Shown here piece by piece: positions 1 through 11,295 of a stretch of DNA of 64,000 nt; the first letter of the stretch is position 1, and every line of letters begins with the position of its first letter. A program made the position numbers and the translations under genes. This DNA comes from Phycomyces blakesleeanus NRRL 1555(-) (taxonomy: Eukaryota > Mucoromycota > Mucoromycetes > Mucorales > Phycomycetaceae): the NCBI RefSeq assembly GCF_001638985.1, contig NW_017265138.1, positions 496,001 to 560,000 on the forward strand, written 5' to 3'. The notes under the pieces were generated by a model. The model worked only from the letters and a program-made list of their open reading frames with translations, did not search any database and was not told the DNA's origin.

Positions 1-774
1 GGATCAATTCGGAAATTATGTTGTCCAGTGTTGTCTAGGACTTGGTCCTGATTACAATCAATTCATCTTTGATGCGATTGTAGACACATGCTGGGAGATA
101 TCTCAGGGTCGGTTTGGTGCTCGTGCTGTTAGGGCCACTCTTGAGAATCCCCAGACGACCATGGAACAACAGGTAAATAAATAACAAAGAATATTTGTAT
201 AGGCTAAAGAGCTGTGATTTGTTTATTACAGTACATTATAATAGTTGATTGAATAATATATATTTTTTGTTAGATATATGTTGCGGCTGCTTTGATACAA
301 CATTCCTTGTCGCTGATCACAAATCCTAACGGCTCACTCCTTTTGATCTGGCTACTCGACAACTCTGAGATCTCAAGACGCTACTCAGCTGTTGTGCCAC
401 GCCTGTTGCCAAATATCGGTAGACTGTGCAGCCACAAATTAGCTTCACTTACTATCCTCAAGATCATCTACCAGGACCAGGACATTGATGCCCGGCAGCT
501 GTTGCTCGACCGACTGTTCTATGACGACCAGAATCCTCAGGTTAACCAGATCCTGGTTGACCAAGTGCATGGGGTTGGCTTTATCCAGCGCCTGTTGTCG
601 AGCAGTCTGGACCTGTCCGAACGACGCCGGATTGCAGACCATGTCTGGCTGGCGATGCTAAAGAACGAGCTCTACCAGATCCAGGGATACAAACGCCTTT
701 TGGAAGAAATTAGCATGCTTGGGGTCATTCATCCTTTGTTTGAGCAAGAAGATTTTTCTAACAAGAGTCTTTAA
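1..774 (+). CDS. JSN1/PUF2-type Pumilio RNA-binding protein, C-terminal part (5' truncated)
   Basis: This is the end of a Pumilio-family protein that would bind mRNA 3' UTRs and control mRNA stability or localisation. The frame is open from base 2, with exons <2..172 and 274..774; the intron is GT at 173 to TAG at 273. The first visible residues, DQFGNYVVQCCL, are a canonical Puf-repeat core, followed by RFGARAVRATLE, a second repeat. Downstream come LDNSEISRRYSAVVPRLLP and HKLASLTILKIIYQ, which resemble the divergent C-terminal repeats of the yeast Jsn1/Puf2 subgroup more than classic Puf3/Puf5 repeats. The N-terminus, where an RRM would lie in that subgroup, is outside the window. A TAA stop at 772-774 gives a natural C-terminus. 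The family call is firm; the subgroup is inference. Confidence 0.8.
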
Positions 775-1593
775 AAAAAATTATTTATTTATTTCAAAAA
801 AAGTCTCCATGGTTTATTTCTTTATTTCTTTATGCTCCCATTATTTTGTTTTGTTTTAACCTTTGTATGATGCAGGATTACTATTGTTAGCTGTTATTGA
901 TTATATTTTATTGCCTACCTTTCATTTATTCACTATACTCTTCTTATCTCATCTTCTTATGATCTGTTCTCTTGATTCCTATGCTTATTTCTTTCTTTTC
1001 TTTTATGCCCACCCCATTATCAACTGTCATTATATAGACATATTTAGTATATAAAATAAATATGTATGCACATTATATATGAATTTATATGTTTTAGTCA
1101 ATTGTGAATTAGAGTCTAACATAAAATCAAGATGTCCTAAGTTTGACGTACATGATCTTTGTGTGTATTTTCTCTGTCTACCTTTATTGATTTGATTTGA
1201 GTTGATTCTGGTTGCTTTAGCTTCATTTGCTTTACCTTGCTTTATTTTGATTTGATTTGATTTGATTTGCTTTGATTTGCTTTGCTTTGATTTGATTTGC
1301 TTTGACTACATAATTATTTTATTTTATTTTATTTGTCCTTTTTTTTTTTTTTTGCAGGTATTTAAATTCTTGATTTTCCTGCACCTACTTCTTCCTCTTC
1401 CTCTTCCTCTTCTTTTTTTCTTTCTTTTACTAATAACCACCAATATATATATATATATATATATAAAGATGGTAAATAAAGTACGAAAATACACATATAG
1501 CTATTATGATCTTGATTGATTGATTGATTGATTAGGCTTGGCTTGGCTTGGCTTGGCTTTGGATCAATCAAATATACTTATTTTATATTATAG
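775..1593. other. Intergenic or 5' leader region, microsatellite-rich
   Basis: No gene is supported. It holds a TTTGA/TTTGC pentanucleotide tract (about 1241-1310), a poly-T run ending in CAG near 1355 that looks like a splice acceptor, a pyrimidine-rich stretch, an (AT)n tract, a TTGA run (1512-1534) and a GGCTT run (1536-1558). Some of it may be 5' leader or first intron of the next gene: an ATG at 1469-1471 is followed at once by a weak donor, GTAAAT. Confidence 0.5.
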
Positions 1594-2251
1594 GCTGATT
1601 ATCCACCAAACGTTCCTCCACCGGCTTATAATAATGGTCCTACCACCTCTGGTCCTGGTGGCGTTGGTGGACCGAACACCAATTTACCTGGTCAGACATA
1701 CTATCAGCCTCCTCCTCTTAATGAGCAACCACTACCTGGCCAGCCCCCGGTGCCACCTCCAGCCGGCGAACGAAAGAATCCGGTGATGACCTTTTACGCT
1801 CCTCCCCAGAACAGATCTCTTGGGCTGAGACGAAGACTTTGTTCGGTTGTCTTGTGCTGTATCATCATTGGTCTTGTTGTTGGGCTTGCTTCAGGCTTGA
1901 CACGTCGGTCATATAATTCTGGTCGGGGAAGATGTCAATGGTAAGAAAGGAAAGAGAAAATACAGTTGACAAAATATTTGTACAGACAAACAAAGGCATA
2001 CCAAAATGGGCCTTTTCATTATTTTTTTAATTTTTTTTTGTATGTATATTTATAGTCGAGTAAATTCTGATTGTTATCAACGGTTTGGTAAGTTACATTG
2101 TGTGTTATATGGTGCCGTAAAATCAAAATTTGATCATGATCATGATCATTTTTTTTTTATTGTTATTTTCTTGGTTTGGTTTGGCTTATTTATATTTGTG
2201 ACTTTAGGTCCAGGAGTCTATTGTCAGTCTAATTGCATGTGTGGGCGTTAA
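1594..2251 (+). CDS. Small single-pass membrane protein with PPxY motif and six-cysteine tail
   Basis: I do not recognise a named family. Exons 1594..1940, 2056..2087 and 2208..2251 join in frame across good GT-AG introns (GTAAGA...TATAG and GTAAGT...TTTAG). The protein begins with a proline-rich segment of about 60 residues that includes a PPAY (PPxY) motif, the ligand of WW domains such as those of Rsp5/NEDD4 ligases. A basic stretch (LGLRRRLC) precedes a hydrophobic segment rich in I, V, L and G. The tail, encoded over three exons, has six cysteines in the pattern C-x1-C-x5-C-x9-C-x3-C-x1-C. The basic residues before the membrane segment suggest N-in/C-out topology with a disulfide-bonded external knob (inference). 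The start is unresolved: an ATG-only exon at 1469-1471 with an intron 1472-1593 would give M-ADYPP. Confidence 0.6.
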
Positions 2252-3184
2252 GAGAGACATCAAAAATCAACTAATAGTAATAGTAATAGTAATAGTAATA
2301 GTAATAGTATTAGGATCAAAAAAAAAAAAAAAAAAAAAAAGACAAAATACAAAAAACAAGCATAAATTAAACCTTCCATTGTAATATATATATATATATA
2401 TATATAAGTCATTTTACAAACAATTGTCTATCAATATAATTGCTATTCATCTTCATCTTCTTCTCCTTCTCCTTTTTCTTTTACCTTTTTTGTATGTATT
2501 ATTTCTTTAGTGTCATGATGATGCAAGCACCAATATACATAATAATAATCATCATCATCATCATCATCATCATCGTCATCACTTATATTTTAATATCCGC
2601 TGTGACAAACTATACATTATATATCTAGTGAAGTAATTTATTCTTTCTTCTTCTTTAAAAGAAAAAAGAATATATCGATATATAAGATAGGTAGATTCTC
2701 GACCTCTTCTCTCTCTCTCTTTTTTTGTAACACGTCTCTATTGTTCGTCTATATATGGATAATTGCGAGTACAAGAAATTGAAGAAGAGGAGAGAAAAGA
2801 GTGGCTCAGCAAACATATATTTTATTATAGTAATTAAGAGAAAGAGAGTAAAATGTCCCTTTATATATAATCTATATAATATAAATATATTTTAACCGAT
2901 CGATCGATGTTATACATACATGGATTTTATGTGTAAAGAAAGAAAGAGAAAAATCCTCTGCCAAAATGAGCAACAATAAAAAAAAATTTCTATCCTTCTT
3001 GGTCCTTTCGTCATACTTTATAATGAATTCTATTGAATTCTACTGTGTTCACTGTACATCTTATTCTCATCCTTGATACTCTCAATTTTATATAAATAGA
3101 GCCAACTGAAATTCCCTTCCTTCCTTTTTATTTTATCTTTATTACTTTTTAATACAACCAATCAAATTAAAACAAAAAACTTCA
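2252..3184. other. Intergenic, microsatellites and promoter of the next small gene
   Basis: No coding signal was found. It contains a TAATAG repeat (about 2270-2311), a long poly-A tract, an (AT)n tract, an ATC repeat (about 2547-2580), and pyrimidine-rich stretches. A TATAAATA box at 3091-3098 precedes the next start codon. Confidence 0.5.
3091..3098 (+). promoter_or_regulatory. TATA box of the 61-aa gene
   Basis: TATAAATA lies 87 bases upstream of the ATG at 3185, followed by a pyrimidine-rich stretch and an A-rich leader, the usual layout of a fungal core promoter. It is the main non-coding support for the small gene being real. Confidence 0.45.
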
Positions 3185-3370
3185 ATGCTCAACTTTTCTC
3201 ATCAAACAATCCTGTCCCGCAGATTCTCTCGTAACCGACACTCGGCTTCCTCTTCTTCTTCTTCTTTACCGGTCTCTAGAGATTCAAAGGCCAAAGAACT
3301 CGAATCTCTTATATTCCAACACCCCGAACAGACCATCAAAATCACCTTGACTCCAAAATGGGCATCCTAA
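3185..3370 (+). CDS. Probable 61-aa protein, unknown
   Basis: This is a short intronless frame whose composition differs from the low-complexity AT-rich frames around it. It starts in good context (CTTCAATG) behind a TATA box. The protein has a basic, serine-rich N-terminus (RRFSRNRH followed by a serine run) and a more conserved-looking end, SKAKELESLIFQHPEQTIKI then LTPKWAS. The arginine/serine-rich start could be a mitochondrial presequence or simply disordered. No family is recognised. Against it are its length and the lack of any domain; for it are codon balance, promoter layout and the sharp switch to AT-rich sequence after the stop. Confidence 0.45.
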   Translation: MLNFSHQTILSRRFSRNRHSASSSSSSLPVSRDSKAKELESLIFQHPEQTIKITLTPKWAS

Positions 3371-4459
3371 TCAAAACGACATTTCACTTTATCTATGCCA
3401 ACCTTGTACAAAAAACAAACACACAAATACTATCTTATTATGTAAATCTGTAAATATGTCTCTTATCCAAAACCTCTTATCTACACAACCTTACTCTCAT
3501 TTTGTAAATATAAATACCCATCTATGTTTGTTTCTCTTCCAAAAAAAAAAGACAAGAATTGAATTGAATTGAATTGAATTGAATTTGATATCATGCTTTG
3601 TCTTATGTCATCTATTCACTCTAGCCACTCTAGCCACATTAATAATAAACTCATTACAATTGCCCCGCTTCTCCATAATTGGAATATTCACAACAGATAC
3701 ACAACAGCTTGTGTGTATTCATATATAACATTTACCTATCTACGATTCTTTCTATGTATATATCCGTGTGTAACATGTAACTACTGTCTTTTGTGATTAT
3801 ACAAGAGATTTATTTTTCTTTAAAAGTCAAAACTTTGGTAGATATCGGCAGCAGCTTACTTATAACACTTGACTATACTGTGTAACAAGACATCCCGAGA
3901 CTTCTTAGGAACATGGATTTTGGCTTCCAAAAAGAAAAGCATGACATTTCTGGTTGCACAAAAAAAAGGGAGTTCTTTTCTTTGCCTTTTTGTTCTTTTT
4001 TCCCTGTGTGTAATTCACGTCAGAGAACAAACTCAGAATAAGACATATTATTATTATTATAATAAGAATAGTAGCAGCACTAACAAAGACCTTTACAGTC
4101 AATTAGATAAAATACACTACAATACAACCAATTAAATATTTTCAATTCACACACAAAATAATAATAATAATAATATTTATTACTGTTTACAAAAATTGAA
4201 ACAAGGTCGATAGATTTATCAGATCTTTTTTTTTTCTTTTTTAAAAAAAAAAGATTGCTCACTTAATTTTACTCTAATTACTGTAAACTTTATATTATAA
4301 AATCTAAAAGTCATAGTTCAAATAACTTATTATGTATATATATATAATGGTATAACTGATAAATAAGATACCTTACACTATATTACACTACACTAGACAC
4401 AGAGAGAGATAGGTAGATAGAGAAAAAGGCATTATACGTGACAGCTAGTCTATCTAAAG

Positions 4460-4467
4460 TGACGTCA
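4460..4467 (+). promoter_or_regulatory. CRE-like palindrome TGACGTCA upstream of SPT6
   Basis: This perfect eight-base ATF/CREB-type site lies about 400 bases upstream of the SPT6 start codon, in a patch that is locally GC-richer (GTGACGTCACGCTGCGTGC) than the surrounding DNA. Fungal bZIP factors of the Atf1/Sko1 class bind this sequence. Function here is inferred from the motif only. Confidence 0.35.
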
Positions 4468-4685
4468 CGCTGCGTGCACTGCAACTTACTCTTTTCGTGT
4501 CAAGGCTTTACTTCTTTTTTTTTTTTTTGTAACTTGCTCGATTCATTTTAGATTCCTGCCTTGTTGGAAAAAAGAAGAAGAAGAAGAAGAAGAGAAATAA
4601 CCTTTTTTTTTTCTCTTTTCTTTTATTTTCCTTCTTTTTATTATATAACTAATATATTTATAATTTCTTTTTAAAGAAAAAAAAA

Positions 4686-4736
4686 GCAAAGCAAAGCAAA
4701 GCAAAGCAAAGCAAAGCAAAGCAAAGCAAAGCAAAG
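4686..4736. repeat. GCAAA pentanucleotide microsatellite
   Basis: About ten uninterrupted GCAAA units follow a palindromic CTTTTTAAAG stretch and end about 130 bases before the SPT6 start codon. On the minus strand the unit reads TTTGC, matching the TTTGA/TTTGC repeats near 1.25 kb. Confidence 0.85.
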
Positions 4737-4866
4737 AATATACACACATAAACTTTTTACTTTATTTTATTTGACATTTTATATTTTTTTTCTTTCTTTC
4801 TTAAAAAAGAAAGAAAAAAGAAGAGTGAATTTTATACATACATACATACATACATAAAATCTATCA

Positions 4867-7800
4867 ATGGCCGGTCGACCTGATGAAGGCAGGTTATATG
4901 GCAGACCTGACGACGCTGAAATGCCAGATACCAATCCGTCGGATGAAGAGGGAGAACCAATAGGTTACGACCATGATGATAACGATGATGACGAAGAAGA
5001 CGAAGAAGACGAAGAAGACGACGAAGAAGAAGCCAGAAAGGTGCACCATTCATCCATTCATCCATTAACATCATTTAATTAATCGATTGATTGATTGATT
5101 GATTGATTGATTAATGAATCGATTGATTAAGATTGATGATTGATTGATTATATTTTATTTTTTACTCATCTAAAAAGGTTTTTGCTTTTTTTAATATATA
5201 TATATATATATAAAATGAAATGAATTATATATATAAAAGGTTGCAGAAGGATTCATCGTATCCGATGAAGAAGAAGATCAAGAATCAGACGATTCAGCAG
5301 AAGTCACCGTGAGACGCAAGAAAAGAAAGAAGGTGGAAGAATGTAGGTTGGCCTGTCATTCAGCAATTCACTTATTCTCAACTTGTTTTGTAGACGACGA
5401 AGAACTTGATGAAGAAGATCTCGATCTCTTGGAAGAAAACACAGGAATCAAACTAGCACGTTCAGCAGGAGTAAGGATTAATATATATATCTTTTTTTTT
5501 TTTAAAAAAAAAGAAAAAATTATCAATTGATTTGAAGTATTAACAATAACATTATTATTAAACCTTGTATCTATTTGATTTGGTTTGGGGTTTCATCGTT
5601 TCTCTCTCTATATTTTTTATAGCCAAAACTTAAGCGTCTTAAGCGAGGCCGTGAAGATCCTGTAGGGAGCTCACACGAAAAATCAGATAAATTCTTCTCG
5701 GACGATGAAGAGGTAGCCGTTTCTCGTGGCGCTGCTCGTCGTTACGATGAACCTGTAGACGATGGTTATGAAGAAGAACCCTACGACGATCGTGCCAGAT
5801 ACCACCGAAGAGACGCATATGATGACATGGGCGACTTTATTGCTGACGAAGACGAGGACGATGACTTGGACGAAGTTTTGGGTGACAGACACCGAGATGA
5901 CCGAAACGCTCGATATTATGATGAAAATCGCGGAAGACGTGCAAAGGGAGGAAAGGCAATCATGGATATCCTACCAGAAGGATTAAGCGAAGAGTAAGAA
6001 AACACAGCACAATGGGAATTAGTTTATATGATTAACAAAGTGAATTTCAAGTGTTGTATCAGATATGTACGATATCTTTGGTGACGGTGGAGACTACGAG
6101 TGGGCACTGCATGATGATGAAGTAAGTAAAAACCACACATAATTAATTGGCTATAAAGAGAAAGAACAAGAGGAACAAGAAGATGATCTGTGTAAATATA
6201 GACATGTTAAATAATGTATTTCATGTACATTTTTAAACTACCATGTTATCATCCTATGCTATTCTTTTAACAAATGATTTAATTTGGACAAACCCATTTT
6301 AGCTCGTCAGCACAGACAAGGAGAGACGGGAACCTCAACTGTCAGATATTTTTGAGCCAAGTGAACTTGCAGAGCGCATGTTGACCGAGCAGGACGATGC
6401 CATTCGTACCCGTGACGTGCCAGAACGTCTCCAGATGCGTTTCGAAGGTCTGAAAAAGTCATTTGAAAAGGCAAGTATTGAGGAGGTTCGCGAAGAAAGT
6501 TCTTGGATTGCTCGCCAGATGTGTCGTGTACGAGGCTGGGACCAGCCTCCCGAGAAATTCCTAAAGTCCATCAATTTCATCGTCGAGTTCTTTAACCGCG
6601 AGTTTCTCGAAGTACCTCACATCAAAGACCACCGTCGCGATTTTTTCACCGAGATCGACAAGACAACCGGCATGACAACCGAAACCTTGACAACCGACGA
6701 CCTGTGGGAGATCTACGACTACGACTACAAGTACCAGAGTTTCGCCGACAGACGCGATGCCCTCAAGGACTTTGTGGCCAAATGTCACCTGGACGACGAA
6801 TACGTGTCCGAGTGGATCAACAAGATGGAGCGGGTCGAAGAAATCGCTGACATGACGGACTACATTAGTCTCAAGTTCAGCAACCGAATCAACGCAATGC
6901 ACCAACAGTCAAAGGCTCCAAAACGCCCGACAAACAAGTCGCTTTATGAGATCAGTCTCCAGACAAGGATACCCGAATTTTTACCTTATTTCGGTATCAC
7001 CGCACGCCAGTTTGGATCAAACTACATGGAAAACAACCGTCGCTACTACCCCGAAGACTCGCTCGGAAACCCCGAGATCGAAGCCGAAGCTTACATCAGC
7101 GGTAGCTTCATCGACCCTTACAGAGTCCTCAAGGCTACCAAAGACATCCTCGCCCAGGAAATCGCGTTCGATCCTCAGGTGCGCAAGGCCATGCGCCGGG
7201 ATTGGGAAATCCGGGCTGTTGTCTCAGTCCAGCCAACCGACAAGGGCTTCACGGTCATCGATGAGCTGCACCCCATGCACCCATTCAAATACCTCCGTGA
7301 GAAGCCAATCTCGCATTTCGTGGACGGCCAGTTTCTGCAAATCCTCAAGGGCGAGGCTGATAATCTCCTGACCGTCAAGATTGACGTGGCTGGATACGAT
7401 CAGTGGCTGAACCGCATCGCAGAGTTTTACATCTCTGATGGCTACAGTGACTCGGTCCAGCAGTGGAACGTGCAGCGCAAAGATGTGCTCGAGCTCGCGC
7501 TTCGGGACCACCTGGTTCCGTTGATGGACAAGTACGTGCGCGAAAAGTTGCGAATGGAAGCCCAGGAGTACCTCTGCAAGGCTGCATCCCGTAGTCTGCA
7601 GGCCAAGATCAACATCGGTCCCTTCCGTGGCCCTGACTCAGACCGCTACAAGAACGGCATTCCCCGTGTGGTCACGATATCATCCGGAAATGGCACGATG
7701 AAGGATCCTGTCATGGCCGTGTTCGTAAACCCACGCGGTAAGGTTGTGGATCAGATCCAGGTGCCCAACCTTCGCGAAGAGCGCCACTGGAAGGACATGA

Positions 7801-9731
7801 TGGATTTCATCCGCAGTCGCAAGCCAAACGTCGTTGGTGTGGCAGGCTACAATGCCGAAACCCGTCGGTTGATCAAGCACATGCAGACCATGGTCAGTGA
7901 GATCAATCAGCAGCGCGACAGCATCACCGGCGCAACCGACCTTGTGGTCGTTGATGATGAAGCTGCCCGACTCTACAAGAACTCCAAGCGCGCCCAGGAA
8001 GAATTTGCAGATTTCCCAGAAGTCATGCGATACTGCATTGCGTTGGCTCGTCGTCTCCAGAACCCTGTTCTTGAGTATGTAGGTCTTGGCCGAGACTTGT
8101 TGGCCATCCCACACCACCAGCTCCAGCACCTTGTTCCCGAAGACCAGTTGTTCTTCTACCTTGAACGGGCACTCATTAATGTTGTGAATGATCTTGGTGT
8201 GGATCTCAATGCGGCCATCCACTCGCCTTATTTGGCAAATGCACTGCAGTACATTGCTGGCTTTGGTCCCCGTAAGGCACAGAGTATCCTAAAGAAGCTG
8301 GACAACAGCGGTGAATTGGAGAGCAGAACGGCACTTGTGTTGCGCAAGCTGACACCTGCAAATACATTTATGAATTCGGCAAGTTATCTGCGAATCCGCG
8401 ATGTTGATGGCGCCGACATTCTCGACGACACCCGTATCCATCCTCAAGACTACGAGCTCGCACGCAAGATGGCAGGCGATGCGCTAGAAATTGATGAAGA
8501 TGTGATGGAAAACTTTGACAACAAGGTGGCTATTGTGACCCGAGTGATCACCGAGTATCCCGACAAACTCAATGATCTTATCCTGGACGACTACGCAGTC
8601 GTGCTCCGTAAGCAGTATCACCAGCCAAAGCGTCAGATTCTCGAACACATCAAGCACGAGTTGCAGGGTCCGTACCACGACCGCCGCCAGCGCTACTCGC
8701 GACCAAGTATGGAAGAGACGTTTATCATGGTGACCGGAGAGACAAAGCAGGTTCTGAGCGAAGGATTTATCGTGCCTGCCACAATCACATCTGTGCGCGG
8801 CAAGATCGCAAACTGTGTGCTTGGGTCTGGTCTGGAGGGCATGATCTACGTTGACAATGCCTCGGACGACCGGGTGATGAACATCGGAGACGTGCTCCAG
8901 CCCGGCGAGACGATCAACTGCAAAGTGCTGCGAATCGATCGCGAAAAATTCCTTGTCGATTTGTCAGCCAAGGCATCAGACACCAAACCCAACAGTGATT
9001 TCCCATTACGAAAGCTTCCCGATGACAAATATTATGACCGAGTGGCCGAAGCCATGGCAACCGACAAGCGCAAGGCCAACCGCCGTAAGCAGGCCAAGAG
9101 CACGCGTGTGATCAACCACCCGCTGTTTAGACCATTTAACCATCGCCAGGCAGAGGTTTATCTGCAGGACCGCCAGCGCGGTGATCTAGTTATCCGGCCA
9201 TCTTCGCGTGGCTATGATCACATCGCAGTAACATGGAAGGTCGACGAGGGAATCTACCAACACGTCGATGTGCTCGAACTCAAGCAGAGCAACGAGTACG
9301 GCTCTGGATCAAAGCTGCAGATCGAAGACACAGTGTTTGAGGATCTCGATGAGCTGATCGTGACATACGTCGAGGCTGTGGCCCGTAAAGTAGAAGAGCT
9401 GATGGCACACAGTAAATATCAGGCAGGCGGTATTGAGGCTCTTGAAGAGCGCCTGGCTGCCACCACACGTGCCAACCCAAAGATGTCTGCATATGGCTTC
9501 TGTTTGAGCGAAAAGGCCGGTTACTTTGACCTTGGGTTCAAATTCAACGCCAATTCACCTATGATGCGCTGGGTAATCAAGGTCTTACCGGACGGTTACC
9601 GTCTCAGAGACACCGCGCATCCATCTGTTGATGATCTTATCAATGGTTTCAAAAGAAGACAAGCAGCCGAAGCAAGTCGACGTCGCCCACATCCCCATTC
9701 TCATCCTCGCTACCCACCAATCAAAAAATGA
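4867..9731 (+). CDS. SPT6: Transcription elongation factor SPT6
   Basis: Histone chaperone and elongation factor that travels with RNA polymerase II and reassembles nucleosomes in the nucleus. Exons: 4867..5040, 5240..5342, 5394..5470, 5623..5993, 6052..6121 and 6303..9731, giving 1407 residues, near the size of yeast Spt6. The first ~250 residues are extremely acidic, with the Spt6 hallmark EENTGIKLARS. The last exon carries the Tex-like core: a YqgF/RNase H-like segment near residue 728, helix-hairpin-helix ALQYIAGFGPRKAQ near 912, an S1 domain at about 1085-1154, and the tandem SH2 module from about 1203 (HPLFRPFNHRQAE, then GDLVIRPSSRG with the phosphate-binding arginine position). All small exons encode the acidic arm. 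The exon 1 donor (GTGCAC) is weak, and the exon 5 acceptor was chosen to keep frame with MYDIFG. The 3' end is convergent with RPB9. Confidence 0.96.
5492..5512. repeat. T12A9 palindrome in SPT6 intron 3
   Basis: A run of T followed directly by a run of A, bounded by C and G, lies about 20 bases after the donor of SPT6 intron 3. It is one of a series of the same design in this window. Confidence 0.8.
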
Positions 9732-10213
9732 ATCAATGAATCAATAAACCAAATACATAAATAAAGAAGTAAATAAAGGAATAAAAGCGTTTCTCTTTAT
9801 TTATTTTTTATTATTTTTTTAAAAAAAAAGGATATTAGTAAAATCTGCCCTCCCCTGTATATTCTTTATTAACCTCTGCAATTAGTTAAAGATCGCAAAC
9901 ATCAACCGTACAGCCTTTCATTAACCTGGACCTTTAATTGTCTTTCACACACAATATATATTGCGTGTTGGCTTATAAACATAAACAAACATCTATTTGA
10001 AATATCAATGGGACTAGTACCACAAAATAACATAAAATAATACAAATTAATTATGTATGTATTTATATATATATATAAACAAAAATTGCCCTTTTATTAT
10101 TTTTCTTCTTCTTTTCTTGATAATGAAGTTACAATAATATCATCCTCTTCCTATAAGTGATGATCTTTTTCTTTCTTTCTTCCTGTCTTGTTTTGTTCTT
10201 ATTTCTATCTAAC
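9732..10213. other. Convergent 3' spacer between SPT6 and RPB9
   Basis: AT-rich, with AATAAA-like signals just after the SPT6 stop, a T7A9 palindrome at 9814-9829 and an (AT)n stretch near 10065. It presumably holds both polyadenylation regions; no gene is seen. Confidence 0.5.
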
Positions 10214-10890
10214 TTATCCAACCCATCGATGACCACATTCTTGACTGCCACACACGTAAAAGAGAGTCATCTTTGCTTCTGCGCGTCTGGATGAAGACTG
10301 GAAAAACACAGCTTCAGGATGATTGCACTGAGGGCAAGTGACATTGGCACGGGGCTATCAATGGTAACCGTGTTAATTCAATATCAATATTACTTTTATA
10401 TATGTGTGTATAGGATTTTTTTTTTAAAAAAAAAGAGAGGTTATTGAGAGTAAGAATTACACGTACAAGAGTGGGATCTGTGGCAAGATCAGTCAACATC
10501 ATAGTCTGTTCACTAAAATAATAATGATAATCGCATGTATGTGTGTATGGATGTTAGCAATCGTGATTTGTATCTTTTTGTAGATCTTTCTTTCTTTTTT
10601 TTTTTTGGAACATATATTTTACGAAGGAGTGTGGATGATCTTGTGGCTGTAGACACACATGTTGTCTGCATCTTCTTCATATTGACAGTTACGGCAGGAA
10701 AACATAAGACGACGGCTGGACTTGTCTTCTCTGGGATAGAGCAAGTTATTGCTACGCAAACACATCAACCATCATCTTCTTCCAGGTTTACTGCTTTTAT
10801 TATATTTTGATTTATCTTTTTATTGCATTGCATTGCATTGCGTTGAATTACAGTAGCATACCATTCCAAACAGTATTTAAAGCTAGCCAT
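10214..10890 (-). CDS. RPB9: RNA polymerase II subunit RPB9
   Basis: Small zinc-ribbon subunit of RNA polymerase II that supports transcript cleavage, fidelity and elongation. Four minus-strand exons: 10862..10890, 10623..10751, 10467..10512 and 10214..10354, giving 114 residues, the usual family length. The N-terminal ribbon reads [20 protein letters not shown] and continues to a second CxxC pair, FSCRNC. The linker ends [10 protein letters not shown], the conserved DPTLPR element before the second ribbon. The C-terminal TFIIS-like ribbon has CPQC, then [20 protein letters not shown] and CGHRW. The second cysteine codon of the first ribbon is split by intron 1 (TG|C). Intron 3 contains a T10A9 palindrome. 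All exons are short, so only splice reconstruction shows the gene. It is convergent with SPT6, another RNA polymerase II factor. Confidence 0.93.
10416..10434. repeat. T10A9 palindrome in RPB9 intron 3
   Basis: T and A homopolymers back to back inside the intron between RPB9 exons 3 and 4, same design as at 5492-5512. Confidence 0.8.
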
Positions 10891-11295
10891 TAGAAAGAAA
10901 TGTAATAATTAATAAATATTATTATTATTTTTATTATTATTATTATTTAATTTATCTATATGTGTGTGTGTGTAAGTAAGGGAGTGAGAGTATTATATAT
11001 TATATATATTTTATAATACATTATAAAAAATATGTATATATATAAAAAATTAAAAAATTAAAAAATTAAAAAATTAAAAATTAAAAAAAAGTCAATTCAG
11101 ATTCGACTCAAATTTGGTTTGACTAATCCCAGTTTCTTTACTCTTTATATATAAATAATGCTATTGCAATTTTGAAAGGAAGAAAAATAAATTAAAAGGG
11201 GAAAATAGCTAAAAGGCATAACATGTTGAACAAAGTCACAGAATCCAATTATTCTTCATTTTATTTTATTTTATTTTACTTTACTTTACTTTACT
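10891..11295. other. Spacer between RPB9 start and methyltransferase end
   Basis: Very AT-rich, with an ATT repeat near 10920, an AAAAATT repeat at about 11041-11085 and a TTTTA/TTTAC run just before the methyltransferase stop codon. It should contain the RPB9 promoter; no clear motif was recognised. Confidence 0.45.

Larger units (their letters stand above)
3371..4866. other. Intergenic region upstream of SPT6
   Basis: No gene is seen in 1.5 kb. It holds a GAATT pentanucleotide run (about 3556-3584), several poly-T/poly-A palindromes (about 4222-4256 and 4664-4684), a long GCAAA repeat (4686-4736) and a perfect TGACGTCA site (4460-4467). Short frames here are low-complexity lysine, tyrosine or serine runs. 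Confidence 0.5.
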
